From Hydractinia symbiolongicarpus (Eukaryota > Cnidaria > Hydrozoa > Anthoathecata > Hydractiniidae), in the NCBI RefSeq assembly GCF_029227915.1, contig NC_079887.1, forward strand, positions 23,125,650-23,185,649: DNA of 60,000 bases. Direction: 5' to 3'. The position numbers and the translations under genes are program-made. Position 1 is the stretch's first letter. Every line of letters starts with the position of its first letter. Shown piece by piece: positions 46,249 to 55,360 of this stretch. The notes beneath the pieces were generated by a model that was not told the DNA's origin, ran no database searches, and saw only the letters and a list, made by a program, of their open reading frames with translations.

Positions 46249-47014
46249 ATGAACAAAACACTAAACTTTTCTGGAATAGAAGTACCAACCACGGGCACAT
46301 TGTTCAATGTGGACTCGAAAATCATGAAACCTTCCGAAGTCGATGTGAACAAGGTCGTGATCTCGTCGATGGTCGACTTTTCAGTCAATGACAACACGAT
46401 CAAGTTCAAGCGCATCTATGTGATATGCAAGGTCTCGGAAGACAAGATCATATCCCTCTGCATCCAGGCTCCTAAGCAGAACAGCTATGGTATCCAAAAA
46501 TATAACGAGACCGCCAAGTGGCAAGTGTGCTTTATCATCGACCCAGAAAACACGAAACAGGCCGCTTATATCAAGTACATGCAAAATCGACGCCCGGATC
46601 TGTGATCTCGCCAAGAACTACAAGCACCCCATGATCAAGCACAACTCGGATAAGTCCCCGATCAAGGAGAGATCAATTCCCAACTTTTGCCAGCAGAGCA
46701 CAAAGTACGAAGACGGTAAGCCAGTCAGGAAGATAACCACGCCATTCTTCAACAGGCACCGGCAGCAAGTGAATCCAGCGAATTATGAAGGGAAGAGGTT
46801 TTACATGGTGGCAGCCATAACTTACAGAGATGTGTGCCTTTCGTCTAACACCATCTCAGAAAAGAGCCTCGAGATTCAGCAAGCGATCATCACTGGGAAT
46901 CACGACATATCAAAGCAGTTGCTGATGATTGATGTGGATGAAAGAGATTTTTCGGACGATGAAGCTGACAACTTTTACTCTCTACCATCCGACGACACCG
47001 TAGACCTCGAGTAA
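46249..47014 (+). pseudogene. Polinton protein with acidic C-terminal tail (frameshifted)
   Basis: Two overlapping frames (46249-46605 and 46487-47014) make one protein of about 254 residues if a 1-nt shift near 46580-46590 (in a C-A-A-A-A-T context) is allowed. The N-terminal half is beta-rich; the last 25 residues are very acidic (D-V-D-E-R-D-F-S-D-D-E-A-D), which together recalls ssDNA-binding proteins with an OB fold and acidic tail. That role is inference; I do not recognise the family. A UUCG-capped hairpin follows its stop. Confidence 0.5.
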
Positions 47015-47027
47015 GAAACGACAGTCA

Positions 47028-47055
47028 ATCAGGTGAACCTTCGGGTTTACCTGAT
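47028..47055 (+). terminator. 12-bp hairpin with TTCG loop after a stop codon
   Basis: ATCAGGTGAACC and GGTTTACCTGAT pair (one G-U) around TTCG, starting 14 nt after the stop at 47014. Confidence 0.7.
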
Positions 47056-47128
47056 CAGCGCTCAGAGCGTCACTGTCTTGTAAGTGGATTATCAAGGTTC
47101 TATGTTAAGCTTCAACATAGAAATAAAC

Positions 47129-47269
47129 ATGAACGTTCCCGAACTGAAAAAGGAAGCGAAAGCACAGAAGGTTTCAAACTACTCAACTATGAAAAAAGCT
47201 GAACTCCTTGAAGCCATCCGCAAGGTCAAGTACAAGGACGCTTCGACACAAACGGACAGTCCTTATTGA
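47129..47269 (+). CDS. Small SAP/HeH-like protein
   Basis: 47 codons, beginning in AGAAATAAACATG. The sequence V-P-E-L-K-K-E-A-K, then S-T-M-K-K-A-E-L-L-E-A-I-R-K fits the helix-extended-helix pattern of SAP/Rho-N type nucleic-acid-binding motifs. Intact. An upstream in-frame ATG at 47084 would add 15 residues, but the AATAAACATG context favours 47129. Possibly a DNA-binding cofactor of replication or packaging. Confidence 0.5.
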   Translation: MNVPELKKEAKAQKVSNYSTMKKAELLEAIRKVKYKDASTQTDSPY

Positions 47270-47407
47270 GAACCTTGCGTCACTATCGCTTGGCACAAAA
47301 ATCTCGACCGGAGAAGTTTTCTAAATTGTCTATTATGTTGAACAACACACTAGATTATGAATAAGCAGGTGGCTCCTCTAAGTACTTCTGACATACTGCG
47401 CAGATCT

Positions 47408-48031
47408 CTATTGAAGTTTTTTCAGAAGCTCGTCCTTCGCCTCCTCACGCCCCTTTGCGACAAGCTGCATACGTTCCCGTTCCTTTATCGAGTCCACGAT
47501 CTTCTTGACACGCTGTCTGATCTGCTCCTTCAGCACCATGTACTTTTGCTTTTCCTGCATAATCAAGCTGAACTCATGGTTGCTAATTACTCCATTCTCC
47601 AAAGCCCTGTTGATCGGGTCAACGATAGAGTTGAATTTGGTCTCTGCTAGTAGTCTGATGCTCCCATGCTTCTTACTCTTGACACCTAGCCTCTTCCCAG
47701 CGTTCCGCAGACCCGCTTGTTCCAACCCTACGGCAATCGTAATTCCACCCATAGCCACGGCTAATGGTACACTGATCCCAGATAGCATGCTACCAATACC
47801 AATGCCGGAAGTTATCACACTTACCGATAGTAACCCGTGATCCGTATATCGAACCCACGTACCATGTATCTTGAACTTTTTAGCGAGCTTGTCACGCTCT
47901 TTAATCTCACCTCGCAAGTATTGCTCCACTTCTTTGAACTTCCTTAGTCTGTAGACTTGTGAACTGTCCTCCTCCATACCCTCCGGAGGTGCAGAAGGTA
48001 GGCTCGGGTAAAGCTTAGCAATATCTATCAT
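47408..48031 (-). CDS. Polinton membrane protein with LYPSL/PSAP late-domain-like motifs
   Basis: 207 residues, intact. The N terminus contains L-Y-P-S-L-P-S-A-P-P at residues 7-16, fusing an LYPxL-type motif (ALIX-binding in retroviral Gag) with a PSAP motif (TSG101-binding). A basic/helical region follows, then a hydrophobic Gly-rich segment (about residues 67-108: two possible membrane helices), then a long charged helical C terminus (140-207). Starts in CATAAATG. Such proteins recur in Polintons; I recall YPSL-like starts in relatives. A virion membrane or assembly role is inferred. Confidence 0.6.
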   Translation of the reverse strand: MIDIAKLYPSLPSAPPEGMEEDSSQVYRLRKFKEVEQYLRGEIKERDKLAKKFKIHGTWVRYTDHGLLSVSVITSGIGIGSMLSGISVPLAVAMGGITIAVGLEQAGLRNAGKRLGVKSKKHGSIRLLAETKFNSIVDPINRALENGVISNHEFSLIMQEKQKYMVLKEQIRQRVKKIVDSIKERERMQLVAKGREEAKDELLKKLQ

Positions 48032-48084
48032 TTATGCAATTCTCTCAGTAGGTGCATGGTAATTCCTGCGAACTAAACATTCTT

Positions 48085-48250
48085 ATCGTGGTGATGCTCG
48101 TCTGTCAGCATAAACTCGAGACGATCGGTCGAGCCCTACAGGGTATAAAAACTCCACGTAAGCATGTCCCCCCCATGCGTTTAGCTCTTTGTTGGGAATC
48201 ATATCCAGTATCTTGAATTTTTTTTCCGTTAAGCAGACAGTCATCTTCAT
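48085..48250 (-). pseudogene. Small Polinton protein, frameshifted
   Basis: Starting at 48250 or 48244, the frame is broken in an A8 run (about 48216-48224). After it the sequence reads I-P-N-K-E-L-N-A-W-G-G-H-A-Y-V-E-F and ends at a TAA near 48087. About 53 codons. Unknown function. Confidence 0.4.
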
Positions 48251-48271
48251 CTAAATGGGGGCAAACAAGTC

Positions 48272-48694
48272 TTAGTCGCTGGTATACGTCATCCTATAGA
48301 ATGAATCGTAGTCACCCTTCATATAGTATTTTTTCTTTGGATCGTAGGGTAGGCCTAAGAGCTCTTGCAGTTGTCGATGAATCACCACCGTGTGCCCGTC
48401 ATTGACACGGAGTCTGCAAAGTCCGTTCCTGAGTACGAAGAGCTCAATCTTGCCCTTTGCCCGCTTGTTGACAATGGCTGCCAAATCCTCTATTTTGTAC
48501 AACCCATTCATGATCTCGATTCGAGTAACAGTTTGATCGGGTCCTGCCTTGCGGATGGTAAACTCGTTGTTACTAAAGAGGTTCAGCCACGTAGGTCGAA
48601 TGCTGATCGACTTCAGGGCTATCCTCGTGCCCTGGCGTAGGTAGTCCTCAAATATCGTAGGGTTCTCTCTATCTGTGACATACAGCTGTTTCAT
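48272..48694 (-). CDS. Polinton conserved hypothetical (possible virion surface protein)
   Basis: 140 residues from the ATG at 48694; the open frame extends upstream to 48757, but that part overlaps the divergent gene. Features: I-A-L-K-S-I-S-I followed by T-W-L-N-L, a beta-rich middle, and a Lys/Tyr-rich C terminus. Similar beta-rich small proteins occur next to capsid genes in Polintons; the role is unproven. Its start lies only 15 nt from the start of the divergent gene at 48710. Confidence 0.5.
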   Translation of the reverse strand: MKQLYVTDRENPTIFEDYLRQGTRIALKSISIRPTWLNLFSNNEFTIRKAGPDQTVTRIEIMNGLYKIEDLAAIVNKRAKGKIELFVLRNGLCRLRVNDGHTVVIHRQLQELLGLPYDPKKKYYMKGDYDSFYRMTYTSD

Positions 48695-48709
48695 GTTTTT
48701 TAAGAAAAT
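48695..48709. promoter_or_regulatory. 15-nt divergent start region
   Basis: Only 15 nt separate the start codons of two opposite-strand genes (TTTTTTAAGAAAAT). Any promoters must overlap the opposite coding sequence. Confidence 0.5.
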
Positions 48710-49747
48710 ATGAGTATTTACTCGTATAATCCGAAAGTAAATTATGCCCCTACGCATAGGCGCTATCTTGAGAGGCTCAAGGGCGAAGATCTCTCAATGC
48801 AAGGCATCGTGATTGACGCAAAGAGGTCCTTATTCAACGTGAAATTTCCCAACATCTTCGTCGACTACGAGTTACACTTTGGTGCGGTGTTGAATACATG
48901 GCAAAGCCACCCTTTCAGCCTCTGGTCACCTCAGCTAAATTTTGCTACCTACTACGCAACATCCGCTTGCAGTACTCCTATGCAACATCTGACCACATCC
49001 CTACCTCTCTTTCGCTCCATTTACCGTTTCCACGTGTACTTCCAGATTCGTAAAATCCTTCAAGATCTCGAAGTGTCTCTACCGGGTTCCGATAGGTTTC
49101 GACGTCTCAAAAACCGTTTCAAAAACCAAAAATTCCAGCAATTAGCACGCGAATTTGGGGTAAGAGACAGCAAGAGCAAGTGGAGGAACGAGAGCTTTTT
49201 CAGTAGATGGCAAGCTATTCGCAAAAACTATCCTGGCAGCGGCTCGAGCTACTTCGATAAAGATTCGTAGATTCGATGGATTCTCGAAAGATTCCAAGGC
49301 CTTACTCGTATTGGTATTGAAAGGTTATCCCAAAGCGTACGATTTTACGCTTACCTCATACTTCAAAGCCAAGCTAACGCAAGGTCCAACATCATTGGCA
49401 AGCAAGGTAGTTCGATCAATGCGCAGCGTCTCCTCTTGACGACCTTTGAAGAGCTGATCCTCCGGCCTAGTGACACGGGTGAGGAAATAAGCCGATTCCA
49501 AAATGTGCTCAAGCATGCACGGTCAAAGGTCGACTTCTCGGTTGCTCATGGAGTGTACATGCTACCTAGCAACATGAGTTTCCATATTGGAAATGTCGTG
49601 AATTTCACGAACAAAATCCTCATCAGCAAGGAGTACTTCTCGATTGGTGTTAACCCGCAGATTAACGCGAAGCAGGAGCTCAGTTCCAGTAGCAAGGCAA
49701 CAGGGCAAGAAATTAAAGTGGAGGGTGCCAACCTATTACCAACATAA
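48710..49747 (+). pseudogene. Large Polinton structural-type protein, interrupted by one TAG
   Basis: One frame of 346 codons runs from ATG 48710 to 49747 with a single TAG at 49268-49270. Segments such as L-F-R-S-I-Y-R-F-H-V-Y-F-Q-I-R-K-I-L and L-S-Q-S-V-R-F-Y-A-Y-L-I-L-Q-S-Q, with N-A-R-S-N-I-I-G-K-Q-G, resemble a long uncharacterised protein I recall from cnidarian Polintons, where it has an extra middle part; this copy looks internally shortened. The 3' end overlaps the convergent gene. Probably virion-associated (inference). Confidence 0.6.
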
Positions 49748-50757
49748 GCCACCACAATACCAACAGCAGCAGCCAAGGCCATATACAAGTGCTTTGCTGC
49801 GAACTCAACGACTCTCGTTGCAACTCTGAAAAAGAACGACACCACGCTGCCAATGATGCCAGGAAGAGCTGCAAAGTTTTATCATCCCCTGCGATCTTCA
49901 TCAGAGTCTCTTTGATGTGTAGCAGCTGGTTCTGAGTGTCGGATGATAGTAAACTGTGCGCTTTTGCCGTAGCCTCTTTTTGATCCCGTAGTCGTTCCAG
50001 GTCTTCCTCGGCCTTGGCTATATCCCTGTCCCAGATAGCTAGCTGTTCATCGGATGCTCCAGGTGTGGCCTTCCTGCTCTCGAGTTCTTTCACCTTGGCT
50101 TCTGCTTTGTCGATCTCACTGTCGTCGAAGACCATCTTGCCTTTCAAGTGCTTGAGGTTACCACGTAACGTTTGAAGCTCGCGGTTTAACCCTCTTCTTT
50201 TACTCTCTGTGATATCCCCGCCAAAGAAAGTATCAGGCTCTCGGTGTCATCGAGCCCGTTCTCGAGTAGCGGCAACATTTCGATGTCCTTAGCCTTTTCA
50301 TTGACATTAACCAATTCGTTAAGGAGTTTCTGAGCCATCGTCTTACTGCCCTTGTGTGGTGTGCTATAGTCGGTAAAGCCCATAGCCCGTAGGCGTTTTG
50401 CGCCCAACTTACTCTGTATCTCGGCAACTGCTCTCAATTCTCCCTCCCCTTTCGTAAGCTCCACACCATCGAAAAGGAGCTGGTTTCCTAGTGCTTCAAA
50501 TTTGTCGTACATTTTTGCGATTGGCTGCCGTAGCTCCTTACTTAGTAAATCATAAAGATCGTCAACCTTCAATTTGAACAACTCTCCCCCTGCGTAGGTT
50601 GTGATATCTCCGCTAGACGATTGACCCTGCTCTTCTGGTGTTGGGGTGGACCCAGGAATATCCCCCAGTCTACTAAAAGATCCCTCCTCCCCCCCCTCCC
50701 ACGGTCATGGTCTTCCTCCACCGTGAAATCGTCGTTGAATCCAGGTTTATCTGTCAT
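49713..50757 (-). pseudogene. Coiled-coil protein with C-terminal membrane segment (three frameshifts)
   Basis: Pieces in three frames join in order. The start is in GGAATAAATGAC (50757), with an acidic/Gly-rich N terminus. Shifts occur in the C8/G8 run at about 50690, near 50190 and near 49860. The middle contains L-K-V-D-D-L-Y-D-L-L and long Glu/Lys/Leu coiled coil (E-I-D-K-A-E-A-K-V-K-E-L-E). The end has a hydrophobic L-Y-M-A-L-A-A-A-V-G-I-V-V-A-Y-V helix. About 350 residues when pieced together. The exact C terminus is uncertain. Unknown function; perhaps a virion membrane-associated protein. Confidence 0.5.
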
Positions 50758-50791
50758 TTATTCCACTCTCATAACGCTACTAATAAACATG
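50740..50791. promoter_or_regulatory. Bidirectional start region with AATAAA(Y)ATG motifs on both strands
   Basis: The minus gene starts in GGAATAAATGAC and the plus gene in CTAATAAACATG, 31 nt apart. Confidence 0.5.
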
Positions 50792-52032
50792 TACGGAACC
50801 AAACTTGATCTGCATAAGGAATTGAAGACTATGTCGGCTATGAAAGGCAAGAAGCAGCGTGTCAAGGTCTCCCACAACCCCAGTACGATTAATCAAAACG
50901 CAGACTTGTATGTTGACATCCCCAATTTGGGTAAATATGATGTAATTTTCCCCAGTTCCCTTAAACTCCTATTCGACCTGGAACTTACTCGTACCAACAC
51001 CGAACGTACTATCGTCAGCAACATCGGCAACGCCTTGGTACAAAACCTTCGCATCACGAAGTGCAGAACATCAGCGATTTCAATATACTTGCAGTGTATC
51101 GCGATCTGTGGCTGCCAAAGTTTTACCAAGAGAACAATTTGATTCTTGAAGGCATCAATCCCAACGATGGTGCAATCAGAGCTCTGCAAGTCAAAGCCAG
51201 TCACCATGTTGGAAATGATAAAGAAAAAGCGATTGTGGCGGCGTATGGTAATACTTTTTCCATCCCTATCGGTAAAATGTTCGAGTTGACACGAGACCTG
51301 CCCTTCTATCAAGCAGGACTATATGACAGGTTGCAGTTTGGAATACATTTTGCACCCTATGAGCAAGTCATCAAAGATGCTGGTACACCAAAATCAGGCT
51401 TTACCGAAGCTAAGCTCGCTGATAGTGGGTATAAGATCACCAACATCTGCTTCAAATTCGATAAAGTGACAAACGAGGGTCTCGCGAACGCTATGATGTC
51501 CAGATACTCGAGGCTGGCCCTGCCCTATGAGAGGATACTCCGCAGCAAGGTTATAGCGATGAAAAAGGCTGACACCAGCTATAATCTCCAGATCGACACT
51601 CCTGCCAAGAGCGTGAAGGGCGTCTTACTGTTGTTTGTAGACCTATGGGAAGTGAAAGCTTATGCTGGCACTAATGAGGTCTTCTACAACCCCAGGATCG
51701 AGAAAATCGCGATCACGGTGGAAGGTGAGCCTAACGAACTCTATTCGCACGTGATGTTGCCAAAAGATCATCTCGAGCAAGAACTTTTCGGGGATGTGAA
51801 TAGCAAAATGACCATCGGCCAGTTCTTCAGCCAACGTTACGCCTTGTTCATTGACTTCCGCAGTAGACCAGATCAGAGCATGCACAGTTCTGGAAGGCCC
51901 TTGCAGAGATTGTCAGACGGCATCACCTTGCATATGACGAAGAAAGCCGACGGAACTGAGGACATCAAGTGCTACGTGTATATGCTCCAAGATGCGCAGC
52001 TGAATATTCTGATGGGCGATTCCATAGCGTAG
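50789..52032 (+). pseudogene. Major capsid protein (double jelly-roll type), one frameshift
   Basis: Start at 50789 in TAATAAACATG. About 414 residues with a single 1-nt shift near 51058: the N-terminal part (I-P-N-L-G, F-P-S-S-L-K-L-L-F-D-L-E-L) and the rest (D-L-W-L-P, L-P-F-Y-Q-A-G-L-Y-D-R-L, Y-E-R-I-L) match the pattern I know for Polinton capsid proteins, which form the trimeric hexons of an icosahedral shell. Followed after 15 nt by the next gene in the same direction, so probably co-expressed. Family call from remembered motifs; structure prediction would settle it. Confidence 0.75.
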
Positions 52033-52047
52033 AATATTAAATAAACA

Positions 52048-52446
52048 ATGGCTACCTTAGCATTATTGGTGGGAGGGGCGTTGATTAACGCGTTGGCATT
52101 TACCGGGTCAAATTTCCTATTCTCCAAGCTCTCAGGACATGGTGAAGCAGAACGTAAAAGACATGACAAAGCTATTGAACAACTTCAAGCTGCCCAAGCA
52201 CAGTAAGTAAGAGATAGGCAGTCAAAGATCGATTGGTATAACCAGCAGCGAGAGCTTAAGCATCAAGCTGGCGAAAGTTTGAAAAATCTCGATGAGGGCA
52301 TGAGAGACTATCACATCGCGACGATCGAGAAGGCCCCTAAGTTATCCGACTTCTACACACCAAGCAAGCTACAACAAGACGGTGAGTTGATATTCATCGT
52401 GGGCTCGCTAGCACTTTTATGTTTTTCAGCGTACAATTATATGTAA
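52048..52446 (+). pseudogene. Conserved Polinton membrane protein, interrupted by one TAA
   Basis: 133 codons from ATG 52048 (AATAAACAATGG) to TAA 52446, with an in-frame TAA at 52204-52206. An N-terminal hydrophobic segment (L-A-L-L-V-G-G-A-L-I-N-A-L-A-F), the motif F-S-K-L-S-G-H-G, a charged coiled middle (E-R-K-R-H-D-K-A-I-E-Q-L-Q) and a C-terminal membrane helix (F-I-V-G-S-L-A-L-L-C-F) occur in order. This arrangement is common to a small Polinton protein I recall from cnidarian genomes. Likely virion membrane component. Confidence 0.6.
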
Positions 52447-52470
52447 AGAACGTTTTTTGACATGTAATAA

Positions 52471-53476
52471 ATGTCAAAAGCACATATCCACAGAAGAAGA
52501 AGCAGGAAAGCTGATTCAAATCTACTACCAACCCCAACAACTTTGGACTGGTCGAAAAGCCATCAAATTACTCTCTGAGCAGAGTGGTCTCTCCAGGAAG
52601 CGTGTTACTCACTGGTTGAGTCGGCAACTGCTCTGGCTCCGACATATTCGAGGCCCCAGGCGCATCAATTACCCACATTTCACTATTACAAAGCCCACCG
52701 AAATGCACCAAATTGACTTGCTCTATATGCCCCACGATCAAGTGTATAGCAACACGTATAAATATATACTCACGGGCATTGATGTGGCTTCGAGGTACAA
52801 CGAGACCATTGAGAGACCATTGAGAACCAAAAAGGCTAGCGAGGTTGCGGACAAGTTCAGGAACATATACAAGGCCCGACCTTTACGATATCCGAGTATA
52901 TTCCAATGCGACAACGCCTCCGAATTCAAGTCTACCGTGAACAAGCTGCTAGAAAGCAAAGGTGTCGAGATAAAACGTGCAACCACCATATGCCACCACA
53001 CCTTCACGGCATTCGTCGAATCGTATAACAAGATGCTCGCCGAGAGACTCTTCAAACCCCAAGATGCGCAAGAGTTGGTCACTGATGAACAAAGTAGTTC
53101 ATGGGTTAAACACTTGTACACTATCGTCAAGAGTTTGAACAACACCAAGACCGCGATGATTGGTATGAAGCCTCCTCAAGTTTGATGAAGCGATTAAACT
53201 TGAGGAGGTGCCGCAAGGTGAAGAAAAGTACAATGAGAAACCGATGATGGTCTATACTTGTATTTGCTGCTACCTGGAGAGGAACATGGTGATGCTAAAA
53301 GACGCGCGACTGACGCTTGGTGGAGTAAGAAGACGTATAGACTGGACCGTATTGTGACAGGTACCCGTCTCCTGTACTATTTGGCTGATGGGCCTGATCG
53401 AAGCTTTGTGGCAGAGGAGTTGATGCTAATACCGGAGGATGTTGAATTACCTCCGGAACATGTTAAAAAGTGGTAA
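52471..53476 (+). pseudogene. Polinton integrase (DDE, retroviral type), three frameshifts
   Basis: The catalytic core is intact: H-Q-I-D-L-L, then Q-C-D-N-A-S-E-F and F-V-E-S-Y, with exactly 35 residues between the second Asp and the Glu (D,D35E). The N-terminal domain is helical. The C-terminal domain contains P-G-E-E-H-G-D, W-S-K-K-T-Y-R-L and L-A-D-G-P-D-R-S-F, the chromodomain-like region of these integrases. I place the start at ATG 52471 because it sits in AATAAATG; the coding frame is then regained by a 1-nt shift within about 15 nt. Further shifts are at about 53183 and 53245. It inserts the element into the host genome. Its end overlaps the convergent BRO-like gene by 30 bp. Confidence 0.85.
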
Positions 53477-54439
53477 ATTTCTCGAGTCCGAGTGCCATTT
53501 CATCAAATCCCCCATACCGGAGGACTTGCTCAGTTGATAGTTATAGACGTAGTTTTTGTGGCTTTGATAACCCACAAAAAACTTGCGCGGTTGCTTGATA
53601 TCAATGTCAAACAGCTGTTCGAACAGCTTGAAGTGGCATATATGTCGTTCCACGTGCCCCTCCTCTGCAAATCTGTTAAAAGCGTGAATACTATTGGCGT
53701 CATTCATCACCACAATCTCTTTAGACTTGGGGTATTGATCCTTGAACCATCTTCTTTTAGTGGGTAAAGCACGTCTTTGAACGCATGCGCAGGAATATGG
53801 GAAGTGGTGAAACTTATCCCCATCAGGAGTCCTATGTTTATGATAAATCATGATCACATTATCCTTTCGGGGATTTTTAGCATGTGGCACATACCTTTCA
53901 CGAAGTCTCGCATTTTCTGGCCACTGTGCTTCAAGCTGGCGATCCTTTTCCTCAAGATCGTCATTCAACACCACAAGCTGCCTATCCCTGTCCTCTAGAT
54001 CATCATTAAGCAGTGCTAGGGCCATATCTCTTTCTTCGATAGTCACGTCCTTTTCCTCAATGGATTGACGCTGTTTTTCAACGGTTTCCGTAAGTTTTCG
54101 CATTTCTCTGGGAAGTACCTCCTCTACTACCCACCCAAGAAATGGGTCTACTTCAGGTCTGCCACACCTCAAGAGGAAGCAATAAAGGCCTGTTTCTGTC
54201 AGTAAAACCGTGTTTGGTTGGGTGTACTTCGATCTAAGTATGCCTTAGAGATCAGTAATAGCGTCACCCAGCCGCATTTTATACTTCTCCGGAACATGTC
54301 TCTGAATGGTTTGCACCCCAGCCCTTCGTTCATACCCTACATCCCTCCAAACATCGGAGACCATGATGCATTGACCCTCGCCGTGGAAGAAGAATGATTG
54401 CACTTGTTTTTCTTCAAAATAATCAAAGACAAGAGACAT
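53447..54439 (-). pseudogene. BRO-like protein (Bro-N, coiled coil, viral C-terminal domain), one internal TAA
   Basis: 331 codons in one frame from ATG 54439, broken by TAA 54245-54247 in the middle of the Bro-N domain (before: V-S-D-V-W-R-D-V-G-Y; after: T-V-L-L-T-E-T-G-L-Y). A coiled coil follows (residues about 95-150, repeats of E-E-K-D / L-N-D-D-L-E), then a C-terminal domain with F-H-H-F-P-Y, R-W-F-K-D and D-A-N-S-I-H-A-F-N-R-F like the C-terminal region of viral BRO/KilA-type proteins (DUF3627-like). Bro-N domains bind DNA. A hairpin at 53553-53580, nearly identical to one after another gene, lies inside the end of this frame, so the true stop may have been lost. Confidence 0.7.
53553..53580 (-). 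terminator. Hairpin TTTTTGTGG/CCACAAAAA
   Basis: 9-bp stem, almost the same as the hairpin at 55022-55047, but inside the 3' end of the BRO-like frame. Confidence 0.5.
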
Positions 54440-54496
54440 ATCTACTTGTAATTTTTTTTGATCCGGGGGATCGTGTTGCGAGGACGATGCTTGTAA

Positions 54497-54525
54497 TTTT
54501 TGTTACTCGAGAAGAGCAACAAAAA
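54497..54525 (-). terminator. 12-bp hairpin after a stop codon
   Basis: TTTTTGTTGCTC pairs with GAGTAACAAAAA (one G-U), starting 8 nt after the TAA at 54534-54536. Confidence 0.65.
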
Positions 54526-54533
54526 CATGTGAC

Positions 54534-54965
54534 TTAGTCATATAGTGCTGGAACACATAGATCGTACAAGTCGTCTCGACCCAAATCGATCAGTTTGAAG
54601 TTACATATGTATCGCTCCACGTGTCCTTCTTTGATGAATCTGTTAAAGGTATGTGTACCAACGGCGTTGTCGATAACGATAATCTCTTCAGACTTTTGAA
54701 ATTTTTCTTTGAACCAACTACTCATCCTGGGGATATCGCGTCTTTGAATACGCGCTTCATAGTACGGGAAATCGTGGTACTTATCGTCGTCAGGTGTCGT
54801 ATGCTTGCGAAAAATCATAATAACAATTTCCCCGGACTGTTGTGATTGAATGTATTGATCCAGCTATTCAAGCTCACTATCCTGCATCGCGATGGTCGCA
54901 TCCTTTTGTTTGATTAACTTGTGCTGCTCCTCAAGTTTCCTTTGTAATTTTGCAAGACAAGACAT
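54534..54965 (-). pseudogene. Short BRO-like paralogue lacking Bro-N, one internal TAG
   Basis: 144 codons from ATG 54965 (GATAAAAATG). A short coiled coil (K-L-Q-R-K-L-E-E-Q-H) is followed by TAG 54864-54866, then a domain clearly paralogous to the C terminus of the preceding BRO-like protein (F-R-K-H-T-T-P-D, S-S-W-F-K-E-K-F, G-H-V-E-R-Y-I-C-N-F-K-L). The two genes lie side by side in the same direction: a duplicated C-terminal module. Confidence 0.65.
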
Positions 54966-55021
54966 TTTTATCTTACGGTTTTGGATCTGGGGATCGCATA
55001 TGCAAGGACGGTACTCGTGAT

Positions 55022-55047
55022 TTTTGTGGCTTTGATAAACCACAAAA
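55022..55047 (-). terminator. Hairpin TTTTGTGG/CCACAAAA after a stop codon
   Basis: 8 bp plus three weaker inner pairs; starts 38 nt after the TAA at 55085. Confidence 0.6.
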
Positions 55048-55084
55048 CTGCGACTTAATCTTCTAGCGCCACAACACCCGGGTC

Positions 55085-55285
55085 TTAATATTTCATCATA
55101 TAGTGGATCATGGTAAGAGCCAGCGACAAAACGCAGGCGATTAAAGCGATCCGGTTGTTGGATTTATCCCTCAGACTCATCTCATACAGCTCCCAATCTC
55201 TTTCCTCAAGATCTGTTTCCAAGCCCTCCATTTTTTCCTCCAATTTCCGGATCTCTCCCTCTCGTAATTTTTCGATACAAGACAT
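55085..55285 (-). CDS. Small coiled-coil, single-TM protein
   Basis: 66 residues, intact, starting in GAATAAATATG. The N terminus M-S-C-I-E-K-L resembles that of the neighbouring short BRO-like paralogue. A coiled coil (E-E-K-M-E-G-L-E-T-D-L-E-E-R) is followed by a hydrophobic helix (I-A-L-I-A-C-V-L-S-L-A-L-T-M-I). Possibly a truncated BRO-cluster relative that gained a membrane anchor. Confidence 0.55.
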   Translation of the reverse strand: MSCIEKLREGEIRKLEEKMEGLETDLEERDWELYEMSLRDKSNNRIALIACVLSLALTMIHYMMKY

Positions 55286-55328
55286 ATTTATTCATTAGTT
55301 GAATGTCAAGGCAAAATGCCCCAATTTC

Positions 55329-55350
55329 AGTTGTACGGGCGGGTACAACT
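55329..55350 (-). terminator. Hairpin AGTTGTAC/GTACAACT after the ATPase stop
   Basis: Perfect 8-bp stem (10 with wobble), loop CCGCCC, starting 10 nt after the TGA at 55361-55363. Confidence 0.65.
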
Positions 55351-55360
55351 AATGTCTGCA

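Noticed and set aside
46023-46415. 130-codon minus-strand open frame at the Polinton left end
   Set aside because: Antisense to the Cys-rich small gene and the acidic-tail protein; no family features.
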